Assembly (NCBI GenBank): GCA_001970955.1
Contig: MPUH01000186.1
Coordinates: forward strand, 23,283 to 87,282
Direction of reading: 5' to 3'
Length of the DNA stretch: 64,000 bases
Source of the DNA: Stentor coeruleus
Taxonomy: Eukaryota > Ciliophora > Heterotrichea > Heterotrichida > Stentoridae
Both the position numbers and the translations under genes were made by a program. The notes under the pieces are model-generated. The model ran no database searches. It was given only the letters and a program-made list of their open reading frames with translations, and was not told where the DNA came from. Positions 1 to 9,599 of the stretch are shown here, piece by piece (the first letter of the stretch is position 1; each line of letters starts with the position of its first letter).

Positions 1-100
1 TTTCAACCATGATTTCCGCGTTATTATCTAAATCGCTGTACAATTCAAGTTTGCCTAGAAAAAACACATCACAGACTCCCTGTTTAAAATTAAACCATTT
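1..100 (-). CDS. Partial coding segment at left edge, unknown product
   Basis: Read on the minus strand, positions 100 down to 1 form an open frame of about 33 codons with a protein-like composition (it includes the stretch FFLGKLELYSDLDNNAEIMV) that runs off the left edge. It would be head to head with the Rab gene that starts at 135. A TAG lies just upstream at 101-103. No ATG is present in the open part and I could not place a clean 15-nt intron, so the 5' end is unresolved. I do not recognise the protein. Confidence 0.35.
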
Positions 101-134
101 CTAAGTAAATTAATAAATAACATAATCAATTTCA

Positions 135-749
135 ATGATGTCAAGACGGGATTAGTAATATCTAACCAGTGACTATTTATTTAAAATTGTGTTAGTTGGT
201 GATTCAGGAGTAGGAAAATCATGCCTCTTACTAAGATTTGCCGATGACACTTTTTCAGAAAGCTATATAAGTACAATTGGTGTTGACTTCAGATTCAAAA
301 CCCTATCAGTTGATGGACAGATAGTCAAGCTTCAAATATGGGATACAGCAGGACAAGAAAGATTTAAAACAATCACAAGTGCTTATTATCGTGGAGCAGA
401 TGGAGTTATTTTAGTATTTGATAAAACTTCAAGAGATACATTTAACAATATAGGATCATGGCTTGAAGAAATCAATAAATATTCAGAAACTTCAACTAGG
501 ATATTAGTTGGTAATAAGGATGATGCAAAAGAGAGTATGCAGGTTGATCAAGAAACTGCAAATAAGTATGCGAATGAGTCAAAAATGAATTATGTTGAGA
601 CTAGTGCATTAAATTCACATCAAGTTACTTTTGCTTTTGAGACTGTGGCTAGAGAACTTATAGCAAGAAAAGCTAATTCGGCAGAAAAAGGGAAGAAGTT
701 AAGTCCAGGCCAACCTAAGAATATAGGGAATTGTTGTGTCTCATTTTAA
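135..749 (+). CDS. RAB1: Rab1/Rab8-type small GTPase
   Basis: Rab family GTPase, a membrane-traffic switch probably acting in the early secretory pathway. A 15-nt intron at 155-169 (gtaatatctaaccag) splits codon 7. Splicing gives a normal Rab N-terminus ([20 protein letters not shown]) and a 199-aa protein. Visible motifs are P-loop GDSGVGKS (residues 17-24), switch I with STIGVDF, switch [13 protein letters not shown] in place of the usual NKxD, and ETSA. The C-terminus ends CCVSF, a CCXXX-type double-geranylgeranylation signal rather than the CC or CXC ending common in Rab1. The switch and interswitch regions are closest to Rab1/Rab8, but the exact subclass is inferred. Without the intron the frame would seem to start at a GTG inside the P-loop strand. 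Confidence 0.92.
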
Positions 750-996
750 ATTAGATATTCAGTTCTTGATTAGATAAATATTATGTCGTTATTATTAACC
801 TTAATACTTAATCTAAACAGATAATAATATAAGATTTATATAAAAATTAGCTTAAATAAGTAAAAAATTTTAAGTATTCTCATCGTTTTCTAATAAAAAA
901 AACAAATTTCCATAAATACTTTAGACGATACCAATTCCCCACAAACTTAATTAGATTATCTCAGTCAAATTTCTTTGTATTTATGGTGTTAATAAT

Positions 997-1458
997 ATGG
1001 AAGATCCAGAAGTTCTTGAAGCAAGAAAAAGACTTGCGGCAAAGTTCGGGGATAATATTCGTATAGGAGGTAAAGGCTCAATGCGTAAAAAGAACAAAAA
1101 TCCGCATAAGACAAATCAAGTCGATGATAAGAAAGTAAAAAATGCTCTCAAAAAATTAGGCATCCAGCCATTACCTGGTATAGATGAAGTTAATTTTTTC
1201 CAGGATGATAACACTGTATTACATTTCTCTTCACCACAAATTGAAGGGAATATTAAAGATAACTTCTTTGTGATTTCTGGTAAAGGGGAAGTGAAAAGTA
1301 TTAGAGATTTGATTCCTGGAATAATACCACAGTTAGGTCCAAAGAATATTGAGTTTTTGAAAGATTTTATCACTGGAGCTAAACCTCCACAGGCTGATGA
1401 TGAAGTGCCTGATCTTGTGGGTACACAGAATTTCGAAGATATAGCAGCTCAGAATTAG
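997..1458 (+). CDS. BTF3: Nascent polypeptide-associated complex subunit beta (BTF3)
   Basis: The 153-aa protein is a full-length NAC beta subunit. NAC is the ribosome-bound heterodimer that shields emerging chains and controls SRP access. The basic N-terminal ribosome-binding segment is visible as RIGGKGSMRKKNKNPHK (residues 22-38). The NAC domain follows (about 44-105), with LKKLGIQPLPGIDEVNFF and VLHFSSPQIEG. After a linker, LIPGIIPQLGPKNIEFL and the acidic tail DDEVPDLVG match the family end. The start is the ATG directly before MEDPEVLEARKRLAAKFG. An ATG 14 nt upstream is out of frame. No intron is needed. Confidence 0.95.
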   Translation: MEDPEVLEARKRLAAKFGDNIRIGGKGSMRKKNKNPHKTNQVDDKKVKNALKKLGIQPLPGIDEVNFFQDDNTVLHFSSPQIEGNIKDNFFVISGKGEVKSIRDLIPGIIPQLGPKNIEFLKDFITGAKPPQADDEVPDLVGTQNFEDIAAQN

Positions 1459-1978
1459 ATAAATAGTTTGAGTAAAGTATGAGGTTGTGGAGTGAGAAAG
1501 GAAGGGAAGTTGAAAGGATTGATGATATTTTTTAATTGTGAAATAGGTCGATGAAATTTTACAATGAAAAACATTAGTTTTTGTGATAAATTTAGAATAT
1601 TAAAAATTTTAGTGGCTAGCTAAAGTGAGGTATATGCTTTGATTTTTTTTGGGTAATACATTATAATTATATAAAATTACTTATGATTTTTATAATACAT
1701 AAAATATCAAACACCAAATACGATTTTCTATTCTTCAAGCATTTTCTATATAAAGTATCACTTAAATCTTATAACACTACAATTCACACATCGATAAACT
1801 TCCACCTTTAATAATCCTAATCCCAACCCAAACCCACCAAAAAAATAAAATTCCAATCCCAAAACCCACGCAATCCGATCCTAAAATTTTAAAAAACAAT
1901 TAAAAAATCTCACATAATAAAACCTAATAAAATCCTACCATCTAAAAACATAATTCTCGAACTTTCTCTCAAATAAAA
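1459..1978. other. Intergenic 520 nt
   Basis: No gene seen. The first part, 3' of NAC beta, is G-rich and C-poor on the + strand. The last ~250 nt, 5' of msrA, are C-rich and almost free of G. See the strand-skew finding. Confidence 0.6.
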
Positions 1979-2797
1979 ATGTTCTTATTCCTCTGCCTAC
2001 CTCTTCTCTCCTTATCCAAAGAAATGACCCTCGAAGGTGACCAATTCTGTTCATACCGTCCTAAAGCTGAGATTTTTGACTTACACGCTTCAGACATCTT
2101 AGAGCTTGACAAAGGTTATGAATGCGAAGTATGTTCTTCCCAACAAGAATGCAAGACAATAAAAGAAAAACCAATTCTCATCCCATCTCCAGAAGAATGT
2201 TTAACAGGTCGTCAAGAAGCTCTTCAAGTAAGTGATCATCATTTCGTCTTAGGGACAAAAACCAAACCTCCATTTCCTCCAGGTATGGAAATGGCAATAT
2301 TTGGTATTGGATGTTTCTGGGGACCTGAGTTATTATTTTGGAAAGAACCTGGTGTTTATTCAACACAAGTAGGTTATGCTGGAGGATATACACCAAATCC
2401 TATTAATGATGAAGTATGTTCAGGTTTTACCGGACATGCAGAAGTTGTTAGAGTTGTTTATAATCCTGAAATTGTGAGTTATAGAAAACTTTTAAAAAGG
2501 TTTTGGGAATCACATGACCCTACACAAGGTATGAGACAAGGAGTTGATGAAGGGACATGGTATAGATCGATGATTATGGTCTTTACGCAAGAACAAAGGG
2601 ATATTGCTATAGAAAGTAGATATTTATATCAGAAACTTTTGTTTAAAGCTGGACTTGGGAGTATTACGACAGAAATACGTCCAGCTAGTGAGTTTTATTA
2701 TGCGGAAGAATATAATCAACAGTATATGGCTAAAAACCCTGAGTCTTTGTGTGAACTTGGTGGGACAGGGGTTGAACTTCCTGATTCTTTTGAGTAA
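1979..2797 (+). CDS. msrA: Secreted peptide-methionine (S)-S-oxide reductase MsrA
   Basis: MsrA reduces methionine-S-sulfoxide in proteins. The 272-aa product starts with a short hydrophobic signal peptide (MFLFLCLPLLSLS), so it is probably secreted or in the endomembrane lumen. An extension of about 90 residues carries six Cys (including YECEVC) and precedes the catalytic domain. The MsrA domain runs from about residue 105 to 265, with GCFWGPE (nucleophile Cys112), VGYAGG, TGHAEVV, FWESHDPTQ and YYAEEYNQQY. The family's usual NRQGND is MRQGVD here and GTQYRS is GTWYRS, conservative oddities close to the substrate pocket. Typical MsrA is ~170-230 aa, so the Cys-rich extension is unusual. It may provide resolving cysteines, which is my inference. 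Confidence 0.93.
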   Translation: MFLFLCLPLLSLSKEMTLEGDQFCSYRPKAEIFDLHASDILELDKGYECEVCSSQQECKTIKEKPILIPSPEECLTGRQEALQVSDHHFVLGTKTKPPFPPGMEMAIFGIGCFWGPELLFWKEPGVYSTQVGYAGGYTPNPINDEVCSGFTGHAEVVRVVYNPEIVSYRKLLKRFWESHDPTQGMRQGVDEGTWYRSMIMVFTQEQRDIAIESRYLYQKLLFKAGLGSITTEIRPASEFYYAEEYNQQYMAKNPESLCELGGTGVELPDSFE

Positions 2798-3163
2798 TTT
2801 TTATATGAGTTGTAGTATTTTTTTTTTATTTATGGCTTTGAGGATTAGAGTTTGTAACACAATTGTAAGGATTTGTTTTTTGGTGAAATTTTTAGGAGAT
2901 TTTATTTGTGGTTTAGGGTTGAAGGAAAGTGAGGAGTAATTAAAAGTAATTAATTATGTAGGAAGGGTTAAGATTGATGGGAATTTGTAATGGTTTATTT
3001 GGGGTGAAGAGAAGAATTTTAAAATTGGAGAAAATATTTTTAATAAGAAATGTGCTTAAAATATATACTTGATAATAATACTTGAAACTGTACTTTATAG
3101 CATTTTTTGATTGTATTTTCGTTTTTGTATTATTTCTAACTACATTCATAATTTAAAAAAGGC
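2798..3163. other. Intergenic 366 nt
   Basis: No gene seen. The msrA 3' flank is strongly G-rich and C-poor on the + strand. Open frames here lack protein-like composition. Confidence 0.6.
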
Positions 3164-4132
3164 ATGGAAAATCAGATTCAAGACGAATACACCCTATCTT
3201 TAGAAAAAAGTGATTATATACAAGTAAAAGCCATTTAGCTTGAAGCTGAACTTCACAAAGTCCAAAAAACCCTAAAAGTCGAAACAAAGCGACTTGTCCG
3301 TTTAACCTCTCAGTTGCAACTTACAAGACAGCAAATAGAACTTTATTCTAAAGAGGCTGAAAAAGCTCTTGAAGAACTTAAAGACACAAACTGGAGAATA
3401 ACTAAAGAACTATGTGGAGAACTAAGAAAAATTACAAACCCTTCAAGAACCCTAGTAGATGTGTGTGAAAAAATCATGCTCATCCTTGATCAAACTGAAA
3501 ATACATTCCAAAATTTTAAAACACTCACTAAGAGCTTTTCATTATTCAAAACTCTTATGAGTTCTAAGCAAAGCCAAAACTTGTCAGATACACTTATCAA
3601 TAATATCTTACCTATATGGAAAAATCAAACTTTAGTTCAAGCAAAATTATATAAAATATCAAAGTGTGGATGCTTACTTGCTAAATGGGTAAATCTTTTG
3701 GTTGAGTATAATCTGAAAACTGAGACTATAAATTCTTCAAAACGAAGAGAACCAGTGTTGGATCAAAAAATTAAAGCATCAAATATTATTGTGTCGGGGA
3801 TTGAAAGACAAATGGAAAATATTAAGGAGATGTTGTCAATAAAAAAGCATGATTTTGAAAACAGGTTGGATATGCCTCATGAAGAGTTTACTGCAAAGTT
3901 TAATTTTTTTGGAAACGATGATGGATATTTTAGAGAAGATACTAGGAAAATGGGAAGACAGAGTATCTTGAGTGAATTAAATCCGAATTTAATGTCGAAA
4001 ACAGCCTTTCCAAACCTATCTGATCCTCACTTGTACGACGAAAACTCTATCAAAATGATCGGACACAATATTAAATATGAAGGAAAATATGATGATGCAG
4101 GATGTTTTAGCATCAAGTTTTTTTGTTTGTAA
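3164..4132 (+). CDS. Coiled-coil/helical protein, unknown function
   Basis: I do not recognise this 317-aa protein. Translation from the ATG at 3164 meets a TAG after 20 codons. That TAG is the end of a 15-nt phase-0 intron at 3224-3238 (gtaaaagccatttag), and splicing gives one continuous frame. The N-terminal ~80 residues are charged and heptad-like (LEAELHKVQKTLKVETKRLV onward), a likely coiled coil. The middle is helical, and a second charged stretch lies near residues 205-235. The C-terminus is polar with a hydrophobic last few residues (FFCL). There is no signal peptide or membrane segment. The early intron position resembles that of the Rab gene. Confidence 0.8.
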
Positions 4133-4781
4133 GAACTTAACTAAATAAATAAATTACTCACTCTTGTAAACTCTAATCTTCAAAGGCAACTACTAACTAT
4201 TACAACTTTTTAAAACTCAAGTACTTTATATCAATAATCCTATTCACAAAATCTTTAGTTTACTTAAAATTACCATCTGAAATCTTTTTTAAAATTTTCT
4301 CCTAATTTATAAAATTATCAATAAAACCCTACATCTATGTATTGAAATGCATAAGAAATTTTATTATTAGTCTAACTTCAAAATCCATAAACAATATCTC
4401 TTTATTATCAAAAACGTTTTTTTAAATACTTTTATATATTGCAATGGATAATAAAATAACTATGGCTATTAAGATCTTAAACGATAAAATTTCCCTAAAT
4501 ATCAAACCACACCTCTTAATGCAAAACCAACTTTCTTAATCTAAAAGCCTTATCTAAAAAGCCTTCTAATTCAAATATACAATCTACCCACATAATAAAT
4601 CATCCTTTATATTTTCTTTTAAATATTTCCCTTCACATCCTTCAAATTGAAAATCTTTCCAATTCCTTCAGCTTTTATAATAAAAATCTTAAAAATTCAA
4701 GCATCTACACAAGTAAACTTATAAATAAACTGGAAATATTCTTATGTTAATCTAATACAAAAATCTCATACTGAGCTTAAG
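4133..4781. other. Intergenic 649 nt
   Basis: No gene or RNA recognised. AT-rich, and C-rich relative to G on the + strand. It separates two convergent genes. Confidence 0.55.
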
Positions 4782-5018
4782 CTAATGCTTTTCAATCGGG
4801 GGATTATTTTGATTTACCCAAGATAAAACACTTACTGCATTAGAACATGCTGGAAGCGATAGTAAAATACTATTACTTTCACTATCAATCAATGAATCAC
4901 TTAGATCAACTTGGCTATTTACTTGATTTTCATGTTCGATTTTTTCTAAAAATCCAGAAAAAATTTCTTTATCAACTGATATTGTTGTATTACCTGTTGA
5001 CATGATACAGCAGCCCAT
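4782..5018 (-). CDS. Small protein with MGCC N-terminus, unknown
   Basis: A 78-aa frame starts MGCCIMSTGNTT. Gly2 followed by Cys3 and Cys4 is a typical dual acylation signal (N-myristoylation plus palmitoylation), which would tether it to membranes. The rest is acidic and Ser-rich (DLSDSLIDSESNS) with no recognisable domain. It lies directly downstream of the tRNA-His gene on the same strand. The ORF is short, so the gene call rests on the meaningful N-terminus and non-random composition. Confidence 0.5.
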   Translation of the reverse strand: MGCCIMSTGNTTISVDKEIFSGFLEKIEHENQVNSQVDLSDSLIDSESNSILLSLPACSNAVSVLSWVNQNNPPIEKH

Positions 5019-5082
5019 AATAGTTAGTATAGATAAAGATTATTCAAAATGTTTATAAGATGAGAAAATCAAAATTTGTAAG

Positions 5083-5089
5083 AAAAAAA
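5083..5089 (-). terminator. RNA polymerase III T-run terminator of tRNA-His
   Basis: Seven consecutive T on the minus strand lie directly after the tRNA discriminator base, as expected for a Pol III terminator. Confidence 0.8.
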
Positions 5090-5161
5090 TGTCGGTACTG
5101 GGAGTCGAGCCCAGGTTTTCACGGCCACAACGTGAGATCCTAACCACTAGATGATACCGAC
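5090..5161 (-). tRNA. trnH-GUG: tRNA-His (anticodon GTG)
   Basis: The minus strand folds as a complete 72-nt tRNA. A perfect 7-bp acceptor pairs GTCGGTA with TACCGAC. A D-arm follows, then anticodon stem TCACG/CGTGA with loop TTGTGGC (anticodon GTG), a short variable loop, and T-arm CTGGG/CCCAG around a 7-nt loop. The discriminator is A73. The base before position 1 is a genomic G, opposite A73; eukaryotic tRNA-His needs G-1, normally added after transcription. No intron and no encoded CCA. Confidence 0.96.
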
Positions 5162-5525
5162 CTGTTATCAATATACTTAATCTTATTATATAGTATTACT
5201 TATACATAAAAGTATATATCACTGTACCAAACGAAAAAACACACATAACAAAACTATAACTAAATGCCTAGTTTGTTATAAATATCATAAGAACTTCAAA
5301 AAATCCTTAAAACAAGCTGAATTCTTTAAGAAAAATAAGATGAACATAAAACTTACTTCAATATCTTGACACTAAGAAAAGTAACAGCAAAGACCTCCTT
5401 AGTCAAGTAAAGAGTTATATAAAAGCAAAAATAAGTAGTTTAATATACCAAATCTTCCTAAAAATAAAAGTCCAACTCGATCGGACACGGTTTAAACCAT
5501 GACCCAAAATACTAAATAACTTTAA
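5162..5525. other. Intergenic 364 nt
   Basis: Holds the repeated element at 5401-5504. Otherwise plain AT-rich sequence between tRNA-His and the STI1 stop. Confidence 0.5.
5401..5504. other. Intergenic element A, related to 57061-57164
   Basis: This stretch shares three blocks in the same order with a second copy 51 kb away: AGTCA(A/C)GTAA at its left end, TAA(T/C)ATACCAAATCT in the middle, and CTC(G/A)ATCG(G/A)ACA followed by GGTTTAAACCATG at its right end. The intervening sequence has diverged, with compensating length changes. GTCC and GGAC can pair around the third block in this copy. It lies between tRNA-His and the 3' end of STI1. It may be a non-coding RNA or a repeated regulatory site; the function is unknown. 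Confidence 0.4.
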
Positions 5526-6791
5526 CTAACCTAATCTTATAACCCCAGCAGCTGCAAGCTTACTTATACGTGCCATGATTTTAGGGTCTTTTAAATATCC
5601 TTGTGAATCCTTTCTCCCTTCTTGCAAATCTTTTAGCACTTGCTGCATTGTTGGATCTCTAAGTATTCCTTGTATCTCAGGATCAGCCATAGCATGTCTA
5701 ATCCTTTCTTCATCAGGCTGGTTATTATTTGTATTAATCGCCGCCATAACTTTAGCATTTCCATCTTTAGCTTCTTGGTTTTCAGGATCAATATTTAGCA
5801 CTTTCTGATAAGATTCAGTGCTTTTATGATACTCTTTAAGCATATAATGAATATTCCCTTTACGAACTAAAGCTCTTATAAAATTAGGCTCAAGTTCAAG
5901 AGCTTTATCTATATCAACTAAAGCAATTGAAAATTCCATGAGCTTAATATAACAAGCTGCACGATTTGAATAAAATTTAGCTCCTTTTGGATTTCTTTTT
6001 ATAGCTTCTGTGTATAATTCTATAGCACCAGGGAAGTTCCCTTGTTTAAAAATATCATTAGCTTCTCTATTAACCTCTTCAGCTTTATCAGGATTGATAT
6101 ACATTTCTTCTTCCCTTTTTTTCTTAAGTTTTTCTAGATCTCTTAATGTAAATTTCAGCTTATCATCTTTAAACTCCAATAATGATGCTTTTATTGAAAA
6201 TATTGCCCCATCAAGATCCCCAAGTTGCTGTAATGCAAGACCTTTTCTTGCCATAGCTTTAGCAAGTTTCTCAAGATCGCAATGAGTTTCTCTAGCTTTA
6301 ACTAAAGCTTCTTCACAGAAGTCTATACATCTTTTATAATCTTTCATAGCAAAATACACAGCGGCTTTGTTATTTATAAAAACAACTTCATTTGGATTTA
6401 GTTGTATAGCTTTGTCATAATAATCAAGGGCAAGATGCCAATTTTTATTTTTATAAGCATTATTTCCTTGAAGTTTATATTCTTCAGCTTGTTCTTCTGT
6501 TGTTAATTGTCTTGAAGGTCTTGGTGGATGAGATGATTCTTGATAGAAATTCTGAGGAGGGGTACCTTTACCACTAAAGTCAATGTTTAAGAGAACACTT
6601 AGGCAGTCTGAAAATCGAGGGTCTTGAAAAAGCATGTTTATCATTGATGGGTTTAGTTTTACTAGTTGAAGCATTGTTTGGAAGTCTTGTTGTTGGAAAT
6701 ATGCTGCGGTTTTTGGGTGTGTTCGAAGCTTTGCTAGGTTTTCTTCATTGAACATTTCAGCCATAGGGTTAGCATATGCTTCAGATGCCAT
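5526..6791 (-). CDS. STI1: Hsp70/Hsp90-organising co-chaperone STI1/Hop, without TPR1
   Basis: Hop/STI1 bridges Hsp70 and Hsp90 and passes client proteins between them in the cytosol. The 421-aa protein reads DP1 (about 15-75, with FQTMLQLVKLNPSMINMLFQDPRF), TPR2A (about 100-225), TPR2B (about 238-355) and DP2 (about 365-421, DPEIQGILRDPTMQQVLKDL to a C-terminal IRLG). Carboxylate-clamp residues of TPR2A are visible in YKLQGNNAY, INNKAAVYF and AKAMARKG. Human Hop is 543 aa and begins with TPR1, which binds the Hsp70 tail. TPR1 is missing here, and the start MASEAYANPMAEMFNEEN has no open coding sequence before it. Shortened STI1 forms exist in other eukaryotes. Confidence 0.93.
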   Translation of the reverse strand: MASEAYANPMAEMFNEENLAKLRTHPKTAAYFQQQDFQTMLQLVKLNPSMINMLFQDPRFSDCLSVLLNIDFSGKGTPPQNFYQESSHPPRPSRQLTTEEQAEEYKLQGNNAYKNKNWHLALDYYDKAIQLNPNEVVFINNKAAVYFAMKDYKRCIDFCEEALVKARETHCDLEKLAKAMARKGLALQQLGDLDGAIFSIKASLLEFKDDKLKFTLRDLEKLKKKREEEMYINPDKAEEVNREANDIFKQGNFPGAIELYTEAIKRNPKGAKFYSNRAACYIKLMEFSIALVDIDKALELEPNFIRALVRKGNIHYMLKEYHKSTESYQKVLNIDPENQEAKDGNAKVMAAINTNNNQPDEERIRHAMADPEIQGILRDPTMQQVLKDLQEGRKDSQGYLKDPKIMARISKLAAAGVIRLG

Positions 6792-7799
6792 TATAGAATT
6801 ATAAAAAATGAGATTTTTTATTGTGCCAAAGGAATTTTATGAATAGAGAAGTGCCATGATTTTGTTAGGATTTTAAGTTTGATAGAGGGATTAGTGTTGT
6901 TGGTTTGGAATAAAATTTTAGATTTATTGGAGGAAGATAAAAAATATGTGATTTGAAAATTGGTTTTATAAATATGCTCTTGACAAGATAGGATGATAAA
7001 TCTTGATAAGGGTATAAGCTTTATTATTAGCCAAATATGATGAAAATGATCTCAAAAGTTCATTATTTAAACATAAAGGCAATGCTTCTCACCAACTTCA
7101 GGACAAAAACACTTTAATAATTAACACCAAGTGCAAAAGGTAATATAGAAATCACTGCTAATATTCCTGCAGAGAACGAATTTACAATTAAAGTAAACTT
7201 AATCCCTTACCTATCATAAAATTATGCAAAAAATCATAAAAAATAACCCTAAACCATCTATAAGTCCAAATACCAGGTTAAGTGCAGCATCTGAAAGCTT
7301 TTCAATTTCAGCAACATATATACTCAAAGCTGATAAAAGTTTGAAAAACTTCCATAAATCAAATCTTATATCAAATATCAACTATAAATCTCTAGATACT
7401 TTAAAAAAATCTCCATATTTTCTTTTCTCACACAACTCAAGTAGATTCATTTGCATTTACTTTTTATTTCAATAGCATTTCTCAGGATCACTAATTTTTT
7501 ATAATTTCTAACAAAATTTCAATCTAAATATTCCAGTCATTTATAGCTGATTAAAATCCAGTATGCTAGAAATTTATACAACATATAAAAACCAAATATT
7601 TTTTTAAAAACATATATGAAACATAAATGCCATCTAGTTATTACATATAAACTTACTCATACAATACATTTTCTAATCAATCACTATTATTTTTAATACA
7701 CACATCTCAAGCATAAGCATCTAACACCCTAACACCCACATTAAAAATTTTCCATACAAGCCAAACCTTCAAATTTCAACCTATTCTATAAATAATCTA
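6792..7799. other. Intergenic ~1 kb with coding-like islands
   Basis: No complete gene can be built. Two adjacent stretches look coding. Around 7135-7220 on + the frame reads GNIEITANIPAENEFTIKVN before a stop. At 7224-7475 an 83-codon ATG frame begins MQKIIKNNPKPSISPNTRLS. They are in different frames, and no 15/16-nt intron joins them. This may be a small gene, a remnant or chance. The right half is C-rich on +, as expected 3' of the minus-strand GYF gene. Confidence 0.35.
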
Positions 7800-8903
7800 T
7801 TATTTTTTCGTAAAGAGTCCAAGCATATTCTTTAACTCTCTTGTCGCCATCTCATTAGTCTTTGCATTATTCTTAGCCTCAACATTAACCATATTAGCTT
7901 TCCCCGCCATTTGCGACTGATAATTTTCAATCTCTTCCAAAGTTTTCATATCCTTGACATTCTTATCTCTTTTATTCTGTGAAAGTTCTTCCATCAAATG
8001 AGGCATAGTATTAAAAATATTCATCGGGACAAAATACGCACTAGATCCAACAGCAATTTCTAAATCAGGGGGAAAACAATCTCTAATAGTCCAAGCAAAC
8101 ATTTCAAGTGTGCTAAACGGTCCATGAACCTGTCCTTCTAAATCCTTATAAAACCATATTTTCTCAAAAGGCTTGGACCCTGGAGTATATGTGACAAAAT
8201 TCTTATTATAAGGTAAAGCGAATTCTAAAAGTGTTTGGGCAAAAGGGTTCCCTACAGCAAAATGGTATCTAAGTAAATTCACATCAAAAATAGGGGTCTG
8301 AGGCTTAGGGATTTTTATTGGCTCAAAAGTAAATTCTTCTTTTGTTGGTTCATCCCATTCAGGGGCTGCATAATCATCTTCTTCATTATTCTTTTTCAGC
8401 TTCTCTTCAACTTCTAAGTCGATTTTTGTAAACTTTTCTTCTAAATCCTTATCTTCTGATTGTAGGTCATTATCTAGGTTTTTAACTTGTTTGCAAGTTA
8501 AAACAACTTTTATATCATTTTGTTGTTCTTCTTTGACTTGAGGTTTCTCACAAATTTCTATTGAAACTGGAGGTTTGTTTATTATTTCTTTAGGTCCTTC
8601 TTCTTCATACCATTCTGGGATTTGTTCAGGTCTTTTTTCTCTTGGCACATGTTTTCTGCTATTGACTTCTTCTCCTAAATTGTGTGCGAAAGGGAAAAAA
8701 GCTGTTAATAAAGGGGGAGATGGGGAATTTAGGATTATTTCTTGTATGTCGTCTTTTGATGAGAAATTAGGTTCTATTAAATTCTGATAGTTTTTTAAGA
8801 TGAATTCGCGGGTGTATCTGAGAGAGGCTGAGTTCCCTACGGGCTTGCTACGCCATTCTTGTCTTGAGTAGTTTGGAGCGAGTTTGCGAGTTCGAGTTTC
8901 CAT
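7800..8903 (-). CDS. GYF-domain protein
   Basis: A 367-aa protein with a GYF domain at about residues 245-300. The signature is WFYKDLEGQVHGPFSTLEMF then W and FPPDLEIAVG, close to the consensus W-Y-x-D-x-x-G-x-x-x-G-P-F. GYF domains bind proline-rich ligands in splicing, translational repression (GIGYF/SMY2) and mRNA decay. The N-terminus has a basic motif (METRTRKLAPNYSRQEW) resembling the start of other GYF proteins. The middle is acidic and disordered, with VEEKLKKNNEEDDYAAPEWDEPTKEEFTF. The C-terminus is a short charged helix. The role is probably in mRNA handling, inferred from the domain only. Confidence 0.85.
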   Translation of the reverse strand: METRTRKLAPNYSRQEWRSKPVGNSASLRYTREFILKNYQNLIEPNFSSKDDIQEIILNSPSPPLLTAFFPFAHNLGEEVNSRKHVPREKRPEQIPEWYEEEGPKEIINKPPVSIEICEKPQVKEEQQNDIKVVLTCKQVKNLDNDLQSEDKDLEEKFTKIDLEVEEKLKKNNEEDDYAAPEWDEPTKEEFTFEPIKIPKPQTPIFDVNLLRYHFAVGNPFAQTLLEFALPYNKNFVTYTPGSKPFEKIWFYKDLEGQVHGPFSTLEMFAWTIRDCFPPDLEIAVGSSAYFVPMNIFNTMPHLMEELSQNKRDKNVKDMKTLEEIENYQSQMAGKANMVNVEAKNNAKTNEMATRELKNMLGLFTKK

Positions 8904-9599
8904 TTTTTTAATATTTGTATTGGATTTTGCGGATAAGATGTTGGGATAGGTTTATGAATGTTGAAAGTATGATGTAAAAGAGGCGTTAAATGAGGTTTGT
9001 GTTGGAAGAATATGGTTTTAGAAGAGTTTTTTATGAAAAGATGTGATAGGAGTAATGTATATGTAAATATGCATATATATATAAATTATGGCTGTTATTA
9101 TATTATGATAGTTGCAAAATAGTTTAGGTTATTTGATATTGGGATGAAATTATTTAAAAGCAATTTCCAGGTAAAAAAACATAAATCCTACAATTCAGCT
9201 GGAATATTTTTTTTTTAAATCTAAATACATTTGGGTTTATAGTTACTTCTTAAAAAATGTATGGTATAGTAGATTGATAAAATAAGTCGCGTTTGAACTT
9301 AAAATCCATCCTAAAAACAATTAATTTTTTTTTTCCTTACAAATAATATCCATCTTACAACCTAAAATCAAAAAATCATAATTCTTCCAAAATTTTCTCT
9401 TATTTATTTTCAAACTAACCTCTCAAACTCTCATCCTCCAATCACATNGTCCTTACAAATAATATCCATCTTACAACCTAAAATCAAAAAATCATAATCC
9501 TTCCAAAATTTTCTCTTATTTATTTTCAAACTAACCTCTCAAACTCTCATCCTCCAATCACATCTTTCTCTCATTGTCCATAAATTTACTTTATAATAC
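8904..9599. other. Intergenic 696 nt with an assembly duplication
   Basis: No gene seen. The left half is G-rich on + (5' flank of the minus-strand GYF gene). The right half is C-rich (3' flank of the minus-strand ChAPs gene) and contains the N-joined duplicate 9333-9563. A short TA-repeat run lies near 9075. Confidence 0.55.
9333..9563. repeat. Assembly duplication around N at 9448
   Basis: Positions 9333-9447 and 9449-9563 are the same ~115 nt with only two differences seen, one of them at the first base, joined by one N. It is most likely an unmerged contig overlap, perhaps of two alleles. It is intergenic and harms no gene. Confidence 0.9.

Noticed and set aside
2940-3149. 69-codon minus-strand frame
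   Set aside because: Low-complexity Lys/Asn/Ile/Tyr composition in an AT-rich 3' flank; no support.
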